Assembly: GCA_963678705.1 (NCBI GenBank)
Contig: OY783218.1
Coordinates: 4,846,152-4,910,151 of the forward strand
DNA from: Panorpa germanica
Lineage: Eukaryota > Arthropoda > Insecta > Mecoptera > Panorpidae
Direction of reading: 5' to 3'
Length of the DNA: 64,000 nucleotides
Of the stretch, positions 35,288-47,319 are shown piece after piece. The translations under genes and the position numbers were made by a program. The notes below the pieces were generated by a model. It did not search any database and was not told where the DNA came from. It saw only the letters and a list, made by a program, of their open reading frames with translations. The first letter of the stretch is position 1. Each line of letters starts with the position of its first letter.

Positions 35288-36453
35288 TTATTATTATTAT
35301 TATTATTATTAATTGTTCGTCTTTCGGCTTTACAATCTACATTCTTAATACATTTCATAGAACTTCAACTTAAAATTAAACTTAAACTATTCTAGACCTT
35401 TTTATTTCGAAATGTACTTTCTGCTTCTTCTTCTCTTGACCTTCTTCCTTCATTTTCCCTAGTCTTCCTTCCTTCTCACCGTTTCCTCACCTCTTGTCTT
35501 CTTTGTCTCCTCTCGGTAAACCGTTTCCTGCTTCTCCTTTCTTATAGCCTGTATTTTCATCTATTACCTCTTGCCTTCCTTGTCTCCTCTCGACAAACCC
35601 TCTATTATCTTTTTACTATCCTTCCTGCCTTCTCTCTTCGTTTTCACTTCTCCAATTATGTCTATCACAGGCCTAGACGCTCTGTCTTTACTATTTCCTC
35701 TTTACTCTCTTACTTTACTCTTTCCTTCTTGACTCTCTACCTTTACTATGTTATAATTGTCTCTATCTCCGTCATCCACCTCTTGTCCTTATCTCCTTTC
35801 CGAAAATCCTCTATTTTTCTGGACTGAAGTTTAACTGTTTCCTCGCTACTTCTTTCTTTCTCCTGCTTCCCTTCACTGCCTCTTTTAGTACTTCCTCTCT
35901 CTTCCTGTTCCTTGTGCAACCCAGCCACCAGCTTATTTATTGTCCTGTTTTTTCCTTTCCTTTTTACTATTTCCGCCATCCACATCTTTCCTTCACTGCC
36001 TCCCTTTAATAGCTGACCAATATTCCTTTCGCCACTACTTTTTCCTTACACTCAAACTTAATGTGCTCCAGCGTTTCGTCCTCCGTTCCGCACACTCTAC
36101 ACTTTCTTTCCTCACTACTTTCCCAGTATCTGTTTCTTTTTCCTCATTTCCCAATCTAAACCTTGCTGTCCTTCTTATGTGTTTTATATCTTTTTCTATA
36201 AGGTATTGAGGTACATTACTTTCCCATAACCTTTTATATCTTGTATTGTAGTTGCTTTTTTCGATTTTTTCCATTCTCTTCTGTTGTTGTATCGCATTAT
36301 CCCTTCTCCTTAGCTCCTCTTACACACTTGCGCCTCCTTTTCTGCTCCTCTCTGCCTCCTCGATCGTCATTCCATTCCTTTTAAAATACTCCTTTCTCTT
36401 TTTTGGACCTCCTCCCGCCCCATTCTTTATACTATCCTCCCTTATATTCTCCC
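35288..36453 (-). mobile_element. 5'-truncated LINE, family Y copy 2, 16-bp target duplication and (TAA)n tail
   Basis: Flanked by TTACTAATAATTACTA at 35272-35287 and 36454-36469. On the reverse strand ORF2 remnants read YNTRYKRLWESNVPQYLIEK, then IKHIRRTARFRLGNEEKETD, then after frameshifts a CRVCG-x-EDETLEHIKFEC zinc-like motif, then NKLVAGLHKEQEERGSTKRG and RKIEDFRKGDKDKRWMTEIE. A purine-rich 3' UTR follows and the element ends TGTAAAGCCGAAAGACGAAC plus AATTAATAATAATA... (35288-35320). A (TAA)n tail recalls I-type LINEs, but the clade is not proven. No RT domain is present. Confidence 0.88.
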
Positions 36454-36469
36454 TTACTAATAATTACTA

Positions 36470-38869
36470 AATTTTGGGTTTACTTCATAAAGATTCAAAT
36501 AGTGTATTACGTTGCTTACGTGCGACAATTACCTTGTTCTCCCAGTTCCCTTCGAACCCTAGGGAACTGATGTCGTAACAGATAACTTTATAAAACGGTT
36601 TCCCTTTTTTATTAGAATTTGCTGCAAATATACGCTGTAATATTTACCCCTTGTCCCTTTCTAAATCCTACCAATAAATTACTTGATGTACGGGGTCACG
36701 TCGCGGAGGAGAGTTCATATACATTCTAATTGTATTTGTTGTTTTTATTGCGGTTTATATTATGATAGTCACGTTCCACTGTTGCTTTGTGCAGGTCGTC
36801 CTAATATCATCTGGAAAAGTAATATTCCAAGTTGTTTATTGTGATGGTTTCTTTATAGAACTAGAGTTGTATTAAGCCAATTTCATGCTAACAAAAAATT
36901 CCCAAATAAATTCAGAAATGTGAAATTTTACCAAATTAATTTATAATTTTCTCATTCTATTCCAAACTCTTTCTTCGTTGATTCCTTATCAACTTTATCA
37001 TCCTTCTGCCTTTCCTTGTATCTTTATGGGTCCTTTCGTTTTCACTTTAACTGCGACGTCTCCTATTGTTTTCCTTGCCCCCTTCTGAAACGTATATTCC
37101 GTCCATCTGACTGTCTGTCAATTGAGTCCTCCCAGTGCACAACTTCCATTCTTTGAACCACATTCTCTATATTAAAGCTGTTTTTATTCTTTCTTCCATT
37201 GTTCTTTTAATTTTTTCTGTCTTCTTGTATCTCCTATTCTAAATAAATATTTTCATGTTTATGATTATAACCACATAACCAATTTAATGGCAACGCTGCC
37301 GATCAACGAAATTGGCATCTACTAAGATAGTACTCTTGAAAGGCACTTCAAATACACTACATTAAACTTATATCACATATAGATCGTTCTTGTTGTCAGG
37401 ATATAAAGTTTAAAAGAGAAACTGAGAAATCTTGCCTGAGAATCCCGAGTAACCATAATCAAAAAAAATAAAAATATATCACGTCAGCTTTGGCATAGTA
37501 TGCATAATAAATTACTTGATTGAACAGCAGTGTTTTCTAAATCTATCTTACAAAGTGCTATTGTAGCACGTAGTTTAAAGAACATTTTCTTCGTCTGCAC
37601 CACAATATTTCCATCACCCTTCTTTTAAAGAAAGCTATGAAATGAATAACACTACAGATCTACTAAAGCAAAATATCACAGTGTACAATTTTGATAAACA
37701 AAGTTATTTTGAAAATCTTATTATTACTCTTCTTAGCCTTTTTATTCCTTTCTATGTAAAGTATCTAGTTGTGAGGCTGAAATATATATAATCTTATTAT
37801 CAAATATTTATTCACTTAAGAAGAAATATACCTTTTGTATGAATGTAGTATGAAGTATAAATAAAAGGAATTGATCTTTATAAAAAAGGAAATTGCGAAA
37901 AAAAAGGAAAAGAATAATGGTAAGTGTTGGCATATAATTTATTTCATTCGTGGAATATACTAAGTTAAGCTTTGGTTTCTTTGTATTCTTCTTGAGTATT
38001 TTGAAGCTGTATTATAATACGGTTTAAGAATCAGAAGTAACAAGAAAATCGGTTTATATTTTATAACAAAATTAGCAATAAAATTAATGTAGGTAATCCG
38101 CACATAAAGAAAAATAAATCAGATGGCGTGTATCAACAGCAACTGACTGTTTTGTGACAAGTATCAATTTAACATTTAAAATGTTAAATACGTAATCTAG
38201 AAAGACGGAAAGTGTTTATCAAATGTTGTACGGTACAACATCGCAGAAATCAGAAATCTCAGAAATTAGCTTATGGTGATACATCTTGAAGATAAGCGTC
38301 CACATGGTCCGCATGTTTTGTAGTATTAAAAATAGGAAGAGATAGTAAGTGAAGAGAGAGGTATGCGAGATCGAACTGCTCTTCTATGCAACGTTGTTAA
38401 AAATAGTGACAGTAACACATTTATACGAATTAATTATGTATATACTGGCAGCGCCTTCTCTTGCACGATTGATACGATAAATTTAATGGGTTTGTTGCGA
38501 TCCAAGACGCTTATCTTAAATATACATCTTGTTGATTCAATCTTTAATGAACCATTAAAAGAAATCACATAGTGATTTAATTATTTAATAAAGATTTTAT
38601 TGTACCGTGACAGTTTTCTATCTTAAGATCTATATACCTTGACCAAATCTCAAAACATACTTTAGAAAGGAAAGTTTTAAGAACTTTTGAAACTGGAAAT
38701 GCCACTAGAAAGAATTGAGTTAACATTCAGTCAATGCAGTGATCAAAATAACCCTCTACGTATAGTAAATGTTTTAAAATTGAAATTTAAGCTTCTATTT
38801 ATTAATTTTTGTTACTTATGTAAGCTCCAAGTTTTGCGGCATATTTTGCAGTTTTTTTAGGTCGTGTAA
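36470..38869. other. AT-rich intergenic DNA
   Basis: No gene recognised. The pyrimidine-rich patch at 36950-37210 has the same look as family Y LINE antisense, but I could not match it line by line. Confidence 0.35.
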
Positions 38870-38957
38870 TACGAGAGTAGCTTGATAATTCAGTGACTTT
38901 TTTTTGAGAAAAAAAAAACGTTTCAAAAAGTTTCTGAATTATCAAACAACCCTCGTA
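38870..38957. repeat. 88-bp mini-MITE with mariner-like ends
   Basis: Inverted ends TACGAGAGTAGCTTGATAAT (left) and, reversed, TACGAGGGTTGTTTGATAAT (right). Both are followed by TCAG-x-x-ACTTTTT, meeting at an A/T-rich centre. TACGAGGGT-type termini with TA outside the CGAG are typical of mariner-derived miniature elements. It can form a hairpin over nearly its whole length. Confidence 0.8.
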
Positions 38958-39915
38958 GATTTGGGTAAACTCAAGTTAATGTTACCTCGCTTAATGTTAA
39001 CAAGCGCTGTTAAAAAAATATGGAATTGAAATTTAACCTTAATATATCAGTCAATTATATATTGATTGATGTTTCACATTTAAAACGAATACCTTTTCAG
39101 GTTGTTATCGCACAAGTTACTCTTTGAATTAGATATTTATTCATCCAACGATGACCTCGTTTTATCCGCTCCATTAAATCTATCTCATCAATCATCCTGA
39201 TATGAGATTATAATCGAACTAATCTGGTAAAGAGTAAAAAAGGTTGACTACAATCTAGGCGTTTCGGTATAGATAATTTAAATGAATGTTAATGGTTTTA
39301 ATCTACATGTTTTGATGTATGGTTATATGAAAAGCTTTCAACGCTGACAAACCAACGGCTAAGTTGCGGTCAAATTGAATGTGAAATAATTTTTCAGGGG
39401 TCGATTTTTTAATTTTTTATTGAAATATTGGATAATAACTATCCAAAAATTGACAGATATCTATATCTATTTAAAGTTTGAACTTTGTTTTACTGCGTAA
39501 TATTCCGATTGTTATCGTATTAGTTGATGACGTCACGAACTTGTTAGAATATAATAAGTGACGTTATTTATTTTTCGTTTTATATCACGACATTATATTA
39601 AAACATTATAGGTCGACGCAACAGCTGCTATAGCTTTCGCGTCTAATATTCCATCTCTTTTACACTTCTCTTGTTTAAAAGTGATTGTAAAGATTATAAA
39701 GGTTGGCAAATGGTAGTAGGAAAGAAGGGGAAGAACCTATGTCGTCGTGAATTTAGTCATTTTTTGTAAATTTTTGCCCCTTTAATTATTAAAGGGAAAA
39801 ATGGCTATTTCAATCGTTGATAACTTCTATAATATTGTGAACTGAATAAAAATAGTTCAGTTATGGTTCCAAACCTATTTGCTCGATTGTTTGCACGTGC
39901 ATTTTTGTACTATTT
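38958..39915. other. AT-rich intergenic DNA
   Basis: No gene or repeat boundary recognised. Confidence 0.35.
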
Positions 39916-40396
39916 GGCCCTCCGCACACGACGCGACTGGTTGCAAACCTTAGCACCGAAACTACTCGAAACGAATGTGATTACAACTGTTGTTAGTCGC
40001 GAATGAAATAAAACACGAAAACACGCGAAACGAAGTTTTCAACGAAAACGAGCACGGGCCATGTATCGTGACTCTATAGAATTTTTAACAATAGCAAAAC
40101 AGGGGATTATTATCTATTGTGTTATATTTGATTGTATGTATGTATTTAAATATTTTTCAATAGTATTCGTAAACATCTCTGTTGATGAAACTAACAATCC
40201 CCTGCGATCAAGAAATATAGTCGCTGAATATATGCTCAAAACCAGTTTCAAATCACTTTAGTTACGTTCGTGCCGTGTGTTTTATTTCACTCGTAAACAC
40301 GTTCGTTCTTTTACTAACAACACAGTTGTAATGACATTCGGTTCGGGCAGATTCGGGGCTGAGGGTTGCAACCAGTAGCCCCGTCTGCGGACGCCC
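39916..40396. mobile_element. Long-TIR element, family G copy 1 (481 bp)
   Basis: Arms of about 100 bp are inverted copies. Left: GGCCCTCCGCACACGACGCG then ACTGGTTGCAA. Right (reversed): GGGCGTCCGCAGACGGGGCT then ACTGGTTGCAA. Both continue with CCGAA...CGAATGT-ATTACAACTG and TTGTTAGT. The central part, CTATAGAATTTTTAACAATA to AGTCGCTGAATATATGCTCA, recurs in the copy at 42054-42565. No transposase. Confidence 0.8.
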
Positions 40397-41968
40397 TTAG
40401 AAGGTTTTTAAGAAGAGAATCAAAAATTTTCACTGAGGACAATGGACACAAGGAATTAATTTATTTCAGTCATTTATCTTTTATAGGGATTATACTTATA
40501 AAGTTTTTCGACGTCTACATGCGGAGACCAATTAATATAAATGAAAATGCAGCTCCCCCTGGATTTATATTCATTAAGTTTTAATCCACGCCACATGTGG
40601 GCAACTAGTGATAGATGAACGTTAAAAAAAACTTTCACAAAATGTCGTTGTACTTTAATAAGCTTTGAACCTCAGGCTCTTTGAAAACTGGGAGTAGGAA
40701 ACCTTTTGCTTTCTGGAGTTTTATGTACGGCTTTGTAACATACGAGTATATGTACTCGTATTTATTAAAGAATATATGTTCCCCACCTCTGCTCTATATA
40801 ATTTATATGGAAAATATATCCCAAGGGTTTTGTCTTAATATTCTTGAGGCTCCTAAAATTTCAGCAGAAGGGTATTTTATCATACAAAGATTATTTGTAA
40901 GATAAATTCTACAAAATCTACGCTGCTTTTGATAATGTTACATGTAAAAGATTCTACAAAGGATAGGAGCTTAGTTTGCTCTAGCGAAATACATGTTTTT
41001 TTCACGTGAAAACTGGACTAATTTTCTGTCTTGCAAAGAGAATAAGTTTTAATTTAATTAAATGCAATGGTTGTAACACTTTTAATTAAATTGCAAACAC
41101 TTTGAGCATTTTCTTTTATTTGAACATACGAGTGTATTATAATGAACACTTTATATGAACACTTTATAATGAACTTTTTATATATGAGAAAAGATCTTTG
41201 CACTGATTCGTTAGAATCGTCAAAAGAAATCGGAGAAATGAAACACCGAAGGTACTTTAATGATAAACTAATGTATGTGTTCCTCTTGTACTACTTAAAA
41301 TTAGCACATGTAAATTAAGTCCTAATGACGCAGTGGGTGACAGCAATGATGCTTGACGCTAACTCCTTTGTCTTCGACTTATATTTTTTGGATTTGGTTG
41401 TTATTAAGTTGAATTTATTATGTATATTAAAAATCGTAAATTTTTTAGATAGTGCTGTAGTTTACATATATGAACTCGTGAAACGCTAACATAGTAGGAA
41501 ATCAGCATCGAAAATAGATCGACGTTAAATAAATTAAATAAAGAAAAATTTGGTAATAATAAAATAACTTTGGAAATTAAATGTAAAATATTGGCCACTC
41601 TAGCTCTAACACCATTTCAACGTACGTACATTGTAAGAAAAATTGATCGAAAAAATTCTTTAAATGCCTGCTTCTTAGACAGATGCAATGAAAAAATGAA
41701 TAGCACAGAAATAAATACGTAATTCTGTAATACATAGAATCATGCACTCCGCTTATTTAAAAGTAGCACAGAAATTATTATTTATTTTCATTATTATTAT
41801 TTTCGCGTAAATCTTTTTCGCAGCCTCTAATCTTATCTTAGCCTTAGAAAGAGGCGTCTAAAGCATGTTTTCGTCCAATGTTTTTGGCAGTGTACTGTTG
41901 GATTTACTGGCAATGTTAACAGAAAAACAGAAAGCGTAGTTTGATCGGTGCGCTCTGCAGTAGCTTAA
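40397..41968. other. AT-rich intergenic DNA
   Basis: No gene recognised; the ORFs of 64-74 codons here have no motif. Confidence 0.35.
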
Positions 41969-42053
41969 GGCCCCCAGCACACGACGCAACTGGTGCAAAC
42001 CTTTGACCCGAATCTACCCGAACCGAATGTGATTACAAGTGTGTTGTTAGTAA
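41969..42053 (+). repeat. Family G left arm fragment
   Basis: GGCCCCCAGCACACGACGCA through CCGAACCGAATGTGATTACA and GTTGTTAGTAA is the first ~85 bp of family G, preceded by TAA. It stops at the TAA that forms the left target site of the full copy at 42054, suggesting that the second copy inserted into the first. Confidence 0.65.
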
Positions 42054-42565
42054 GGCCCTCCGCACACGACGCGACTGGTTGCAAACCTTAGCCCGAATCT
42101 GCTCGAAGTGAATGTGATTACAACTGTGTTGTTAGTAAGATATCGAACGTGTATGCGAGTGAGATAAAGCACGAGGAAAGGTACACGATTGCAAGGACTG
42201 ATTACAAACTAAACGCGAAACGAAGTTTTCAACGAAGACGAGCACAGGCCATATCGAGCCGTGTATCGTGACTCTATAGAATTTTTAACAATAGCAAAAC
42301 AGGGGATTCTATTGTGTTATATTTGATTGTATGTATGTATTTAAATACTTTTCGTAAACATCTCTGTTGATGATGTCATCATCAAAAGCATGAAACCAAC
42401 AATGCTCTGCGACCGAGAAATATAGTCTCTGAATATATGCTCAAAACTGGTTTCAAATCTCGTAAACACCTTCGTTCTTTTACTAACAACACAGTTGTAA
42501 TCACATTCGCTTCGGGTTGATTCGGGGCTAAGGATTGCAACCAGTCGCCTCGTGTGCGGAGGGCC
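42054..42565. mobile_element. Long-TIR element, family G copy 2 with TAA target duplication
   Basis: 512 bp flanked by TAA (42051-42053, 42566-42568). Left end GGCCCTCCGCACACGACGCG; right end, reversed, GGCCCTCCGCACACGAGGCG; both then read ACTGGTTGCAA. The TAA duplication and GGCC ends suggest a PIF/Harbinger-type MITE. Same interior as 39916-40396. No ORF of note; the 88-codon reverse ORF at 42341-42607 overruns the element. Confidence 0.82.
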
Positions 42566-42568
42566 TAA

Positions 42569-43564
42569 AAGTGTTGAGATGTTTAGATGTGAATTAAATG
42601 AAGGCAATATTATTACCTTTAGATGTTACCGGTGCGGCGATTTAGCTACCACAACGAGGTAAAGATATTTAAAAAGAGAAAAAACATTTTTACTTATGAT
42701 AAAGCTGATATCAATATTGATATCAGGTATATTGTGCACAATTCCTTGGTTCGGTTAGTCAGAGCAGATTACAAACACATCTGGATTCCATGTAAGACAA
42801 AAACATACAATACTCATAAGAATTGATCCTTAAAATAATAAATAATGAAATTAAAAATAAGAAGTTAAATAAAGCATGAAGATAGACAGAATCTTTGTTA
42901 TCGTCAGGTCTGCTTTTACAGCTTCTTAATAAATCCAATTTATTAAGAATTATTAATATCCATTATTTCTTTATAACTTTTAAATACTCGTAACTAATTT
43001 TTATTTTTTAATAATACTTTACTATTCTCATGTTTAAAACATTTTTTTTAAACAGTTTTTAATAAAGCCAATTTAAATTTTTAATTTATTAATTAAGGAC
43101 TAATAAGAGAATCAGAGAATAAAAGGTAAATGGGAGTGTAAGTTAAAAGCTAAGATTAAAACACAGACGGAATTTAATTACAAGCAAACGACTGCAGATT
43201 GTGTGAGTGCTTCCATCATCTCTTAATTTCATTTTTTGATTAAGTTTATTTAAGACTTTTTTATATAAAAAAGTTTTGTCAATATATTTCACAAGAAGTT
43301 TTAGAACTTTTTTGCAAAGTTCTTTGAACAGATTTGACCCTGTGGTGAAGCGGCGTTGACCGATCAATTTTATTATTCTTTGGAATCTGGTGTGGTGATT
43401 TAACATAAAGCTACGTATTCACTTGTAAACATTGTTACATAACATGTTTAGAAACATCTCGTAGATGTTAATATGATCGCGGCCATCTTGTAAATGAAAC
43501 TATGAGTAGTAAACATTAGATAAAAAACGTTTAATCACAAAGAGATCAATTATAATTAGATTTA
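42569..43564. other. AT-rich intergenic DNA
   Basis: No gene recognised; ORFs at 42623-42826 and 43143-43406 lack motifs. Confidence 0.35.
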
Positions 43565-43566
43565 TA

Positions 43567-44045
43567 CAGGGTGTCCCAATATTCAACGATAAGAGGGTGG
43601 TCCTGCTCATGACTACAGAAGAAAAAAAGAAAAAGAAAATTTATCTCATTTTGTTTAGGAATTAGAAAAGAAAAATTTTTTTTTTCGAAAATTGAAACAC
43701 CTTAACATGTTTTTAACTACCATGACCACAATTTTTCAAATATCTCTGATTTTTTTTTGTATCGACAACATAAATAGCACTGCTATTCACAACAATCATT
43801 AAAAATCCCAGAATGCTAGTAGTTATTACACAAAAATCAATCGAAATTATTTTTTTCCCTAAAATTTTAAAGATTTTTACTTTCTGTCCACTTTAACTCA
43901 TCGTGGTGTAAAAAAAAAGTATGAACACTACTATGGCAAGTTTTTTTAAATATTGAAGCAACTCTTTAGGATTACAAAATTGTATAATACTCCAGGTAAC
44001 CTAGCAACAACAAAAAATTATTGCTAAATATATTGGGACACCCTG
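43567..44045. mobile_element. TIR element with CAGGGTGTCCC ends and TA target duplication
   Basis: 479 bp flanked by TA (43565-43566, 44046-44047). Both ends read CAGGGTGTCCCAATAT inward. The interior is A/T-rich homopolymer-laden sequence without a transposase frame. Ends of this type are common among insect Tc1/mariner-like MITEs; a shorter element with CAGGGTGTT ends is at 56035-56174. Confidence 0.82.
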
Positions 44046-44047
44046 TA

Positions 44048-44741
44048 GTGACAAGATATGACACAGGAGGAGGAGGTGGAGTCATTGGATTTGTGATGTC
44101 ACACCTAATCTAAAATTTGGCTTAAAAAAATATTAAGACCAAAAAGCAAAAAATATTTTTTTCAAATGTATGACGTCACAACAGAGGGGTTGGGGTATGC
44201 AATGTGTGGCAAAGCTGACAATTCGACGAGACGAGTAAAATTTCTTTTTGAAGAATCAAAAAAGTATAAATATTTATATAGGTGTGTTCAAACATTTATA
44301 AAATATTTGCAAATAATACTTAGTATAAGAAAGTATAGTATCTGAGTTATCTAAAAATAACGTTTATCAAATATCATATCTAACAAAGAGTATTAAATGC
44401 TAAGACCCCTTCAATTGACATGGTACGAGTATTCTTATATCCAACAAAACGTTTTCTTTCTTCCCATCTCACTTTCTGGAGAGGTACAATCACCAGGAGG
44501 TGGTTACAACAATGGATCCACTGTTCTTCCTTTATTTAACCTTCACTGAGTTCCATTCAATTTAAAAGTATTACATTTTATCAGCCATTGCAAATACTGA
44601 ATGAAAATAATATAAAATCTTTTTTACATAGAAATGTAGATTTAGAAAATAAATATTGAAGATAACTTGTCTCAAGATATTACGGTTTTAGGGTGACGTA
44701 GTAAAATAGTAAAGCATGAATACTCTCAGCCGTATATATGA

Positions 44742-44744
<3 letters not shown>
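44048..44744. other. AT-rich intergenic DNA
   Basis: No recognised feature. Confidence 0.35.
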
Positions 44745-44832
<88 letters not shown>

Positions 44833-44836
44833 TATT
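44745..44836. repeat. (TA)n microsatellite, ~90 bp
   Basis: An almost uninterrupted TA dinucleotide array, with single C interruptions near both ends. The 92-codon ORF with a run of Tyr-Ile across it (44680-44958) is an artefact. Confidence 0.95.
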
Positions 44837-44909
44837 AAAGTGGTATTAAGTACTTGTTGTAGTAAGGAAATATCATGTTGCAGTATTACCCTAACCGTGT
44901 AATAATGTT

Positions 44910-45218
44910 TGTACGAAATAAAACCATGCGAGTATTTGTAGATTGAATAATTATTCAATTGTTTAATGATAAAATAATTTTACACTTTTTAATTACTTTG
45001 AACCAACATTCTTATAATAACAAGATGGTTGGGAATTATGATCTTGACAGTGTAGAAGCCCAAAACACAACTGACACGAATGCCATATCGCTGTAGCGTA
45101 CAGCAGTCGTCGTATTGTAGTCATGCGCATTACTTCTATTAGAGACAACAATACATTATAATGTTGGAATGCCAACAGAGACATCTTCTTATGTTCTGTA
45201 CTAATTTTGTACTGAACA
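44910..45218 (-). repeat. 3' LTR of the BEL/Pao element
   Basis: 309 bp, TG...CA on the plus strand (TGTACGAAAT ... GTACTGAACA), matching 47725-48033 throughout by eye. It is preceded by the target duplication ATGTT at 44905-44909. The 63-codon ORF within it also occurs in the other LTR and is not a gene. Confidence 0.95.
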
Positions 45219-45373
45219 TAAATTGCCAGCCAGCAGAAGTAGATAAGCTCACAACTAATATCAAATTATACAATGTTACATAAAATTATTATAAACCAAT
45301 TTACAAAAAATAATGTGAACTTCTTAAAACTATTATAAACAAAATTACACAAAATAACATAAACTTCTTAACT

Positions 45374-47056
45374 CTATGGTAGTCTACATAATTTTGTGAA
45401 AATAATATAAAACAAATTAATTACTATCCTAAATATAACAGAAACCATAATTATCAATGTAGCATACATTATCAATTGCATAATGTACACAACAATCATC
45501 AACTCAATAGTTACAATGTTATTGAAACAATTATCTTTTAACAATTCCAACAGTACAGATGTTTGTTTTACATCAATGTTGTAAACATTGCAATTAATAT
45601 CTGATGGAAGTATTGTATTTGAATCAAAAATTTTATTTGTTGCTTGTTTGATTCGCACCAGCAACACTGCGCTAATAATCTCAAGCTGGGGTATTGTAAG
45701 TACCTTACTTGATGGAGCTACACTAGACTTGTAGCAAATTAAATTTGTTTTTAACTTAATATTTATAAAAATAATATTGTGTTTTAAACCTAATGTCATG
45801 ATACTGGTTGATCTGTTTAATAATGTTTTATAAACCTCCAATACTGAAGGATTGCGTCTAAATCTTTTTTCCAACACATTAAATCTTTGCGGGGCAACTG
45901 AGAAAGAATCCTCCAATTCTATTTTATTTACTAGGCTGAGTAATGGCAAATCAACAGTTAAATTATTTTTAAGTGCTACTGAATTTTGAAATTTATGTTC
46001 AGCCTTTAAGTAATCCTCAGAAAACTTATCTGATTCCTCTGGGACTTTCTCAGTTGTCCAAGATTGTTCCATAACATTCTCAAGGTTTGTATATTCACAA
46101 ATAGCAAGATTACATACAATATTATTATGTGAATACTTATTTTTATTATACAATTTTCTTGGAACCACATTTCCTTTATTATTATTGTCATGTGACATAT
46201 TTTTATAATCTAAACTATACTCAATTGCAATTGCACGTCTTTCTAAAAATGAAATAAATTCTGCCATAGTAGGCAGTTCTTCTAAATTTCTTTCCATGTG
46301 GAACGTGCGGTTAGTAACGATATCTAATTTTCTACTTAAGGCCGAGATTAAAATCATATCCCACTTGTCTACAGGCTCATCAAGATTTTTTAACGCTTGT
46401 AATTGCTGTTTTACTTGACATAAAAAAGCCCTTATATCGACTGCAGTACCTTTCTGCATGTTGGGAATATCAAGTATTATATTAATGTGATAAAAGATTA
46501 ATCTCGCCTTATTTTCATACCGCGCTAACAATAAATCAATAGCCTCTTTGTATGAACTGTTCACAAGCGGCAGATTTATAATTATTGAGAGAGCCTCATC
46601 AACGAGATACTTTCTCAAATAAAAAAGTCTTTGAACATCGGACAATGATGCATTATTGTGAACCACTGCTTGGAAGAGCTCATAAAAGGGCTTAAACCTG
46701 GTTATATCCTTGCCATCGAAGGTTGGAATTTCCACCGCTGGGAGCTTCAATGGAACTAATTCAGGCCTATTAACTTCTTTTAACTTATTGATGCTAGCAT
46801 TTAATTTTGCAATAATGTTAAAATACTTTTCTTCAACTTCTTCAATGTCTTCCTCATCTTGATCATCAATTTCTAAAATGCTGTACTGCGTGAGCTCGTA
46901 CGATTGGAATGTAGTCATCATCTTTTCTTTTTTCACCTGCAGCACCTCCACTGTAGCGGAGTCGAGAGCCCTTGGGTCGCTGACGTAATTGTCCATCCGT
47001 GATATTGCACTTTTTGCAGCCGTCCGCGCCGATCTAAGCCTTTTCAATCCCTCCAT
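45374..47056 (-). CDS. Retroelement polyprotein: BEL/Pao gag (DUF1759) fused to pol remnants
   Basis: 560 uninterrupted codons from ATG 47056, the first long Met after the primer site. Residues 1-100 are basic then acidic (EEDIEEVEEKY, coiled-coil-like). Residues 105-290 match the DUF1759 gag of BEL/Pao elements: LPAVEIPTFDGKDITRFKPF, YLRKYLVDEAL, LLLARYENKARL, then FLERRAIAIEY. Residues 325-415 resemble the segment at the start of the Pao reverse transcriptase (ENVMEQSWTTEKVPEESDKF ... QRFNVLEKRFRRNPSVLEVY). Residues 450-470 (KVLTIPQLEIISAVLLVRIK) resemble a motif that normally lies far downstream near RNase H. The zinc knuckles, protease, RT palm with its catalytic Asp pair, and integrase are missing. 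The last 60 residues are hydrophobic and unrecognised. The frame has stayed open despite the deletions, which may mean very recent origin or retained gag-like function (inference). Confidence 0.85.
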   Translation of the reverse strand: MEGLKRLRSARTAAKSAISRMDNYVSDPRALDSATVEVLQVKKEKMMTTFQSYELTQYSILEIDDQDEEDIEEVEEKYFNIIAKLNASINKLKEVNRPELVPLKLPAVEIPTFDGKDITRFKPFYELFQAVVHNNASLSDVQRLFYLRKYLVDEALSIIINLPLVNSSYKEAIDLLLARYENKARLIFYHINIILDIPNMQKGTAVDIRAFLCQVKQQLQALKNLDEPVDKWDMILISALSRKLDIVTNRTFHMERNLEELPTMAEFISFLERRAIAIEYSLDYKNMSHDNNNKGNVVPRKLYNKNKYSHNNIVCNLAICEYTNLENVMEQSWTTEKVPEESDKFSEDYLKAEHKFQNSVALKNNLTVDLPLLSLVNKIELEDSFSVAPQRFNVLEKRFRRNPSVLEVYKTLLNRSTSIMTLGLKHNIIFINIKLKTNLICYKSSVAPSSKVLTIPQLEIISAVLLVRIKQATNKIFDSNTILPSDINCNVYNIDVKQTSVLLELLKDNCFNNIVTIELMIVVYIMQLIMYATLIIMVSVIFRIVINLFYIIFTKLCRLP

Positions 47057-47319
47057 CTTGCTTAGGTGATAGATTCGTACTTATATGATAGATGAAACGT
47101 GGATGACAAACTAATCCAGGTTAATCCAGCAACATGAGAAGTTTTTAATAGATTGGTACTTGCAGATAGTAATAATAACTTTGTACCTTCATGAGTAAAG
47201 AAGTATTTTACTCTCCTCCAGCATCCATGTATCCTCTTCCGTAATGAATAATTTTTCTTAAAATATAAACGTGTAGTAATCCAAATTATATGCGAATCCG
47301 CTTAAATCAAACGTTGCAT

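Noticed and set aside
35940-36470. Plus-strand ORFs of 72-89 codons rich in Ser/Phe/Leu
   Set aside because: Antisense of the family Y LINE coding remnants on the minus strand.
44680-44958. 92-codon ORF with a long Tyr-Ile run
   Set aside because: Translation of the (TA)n microsatellite.
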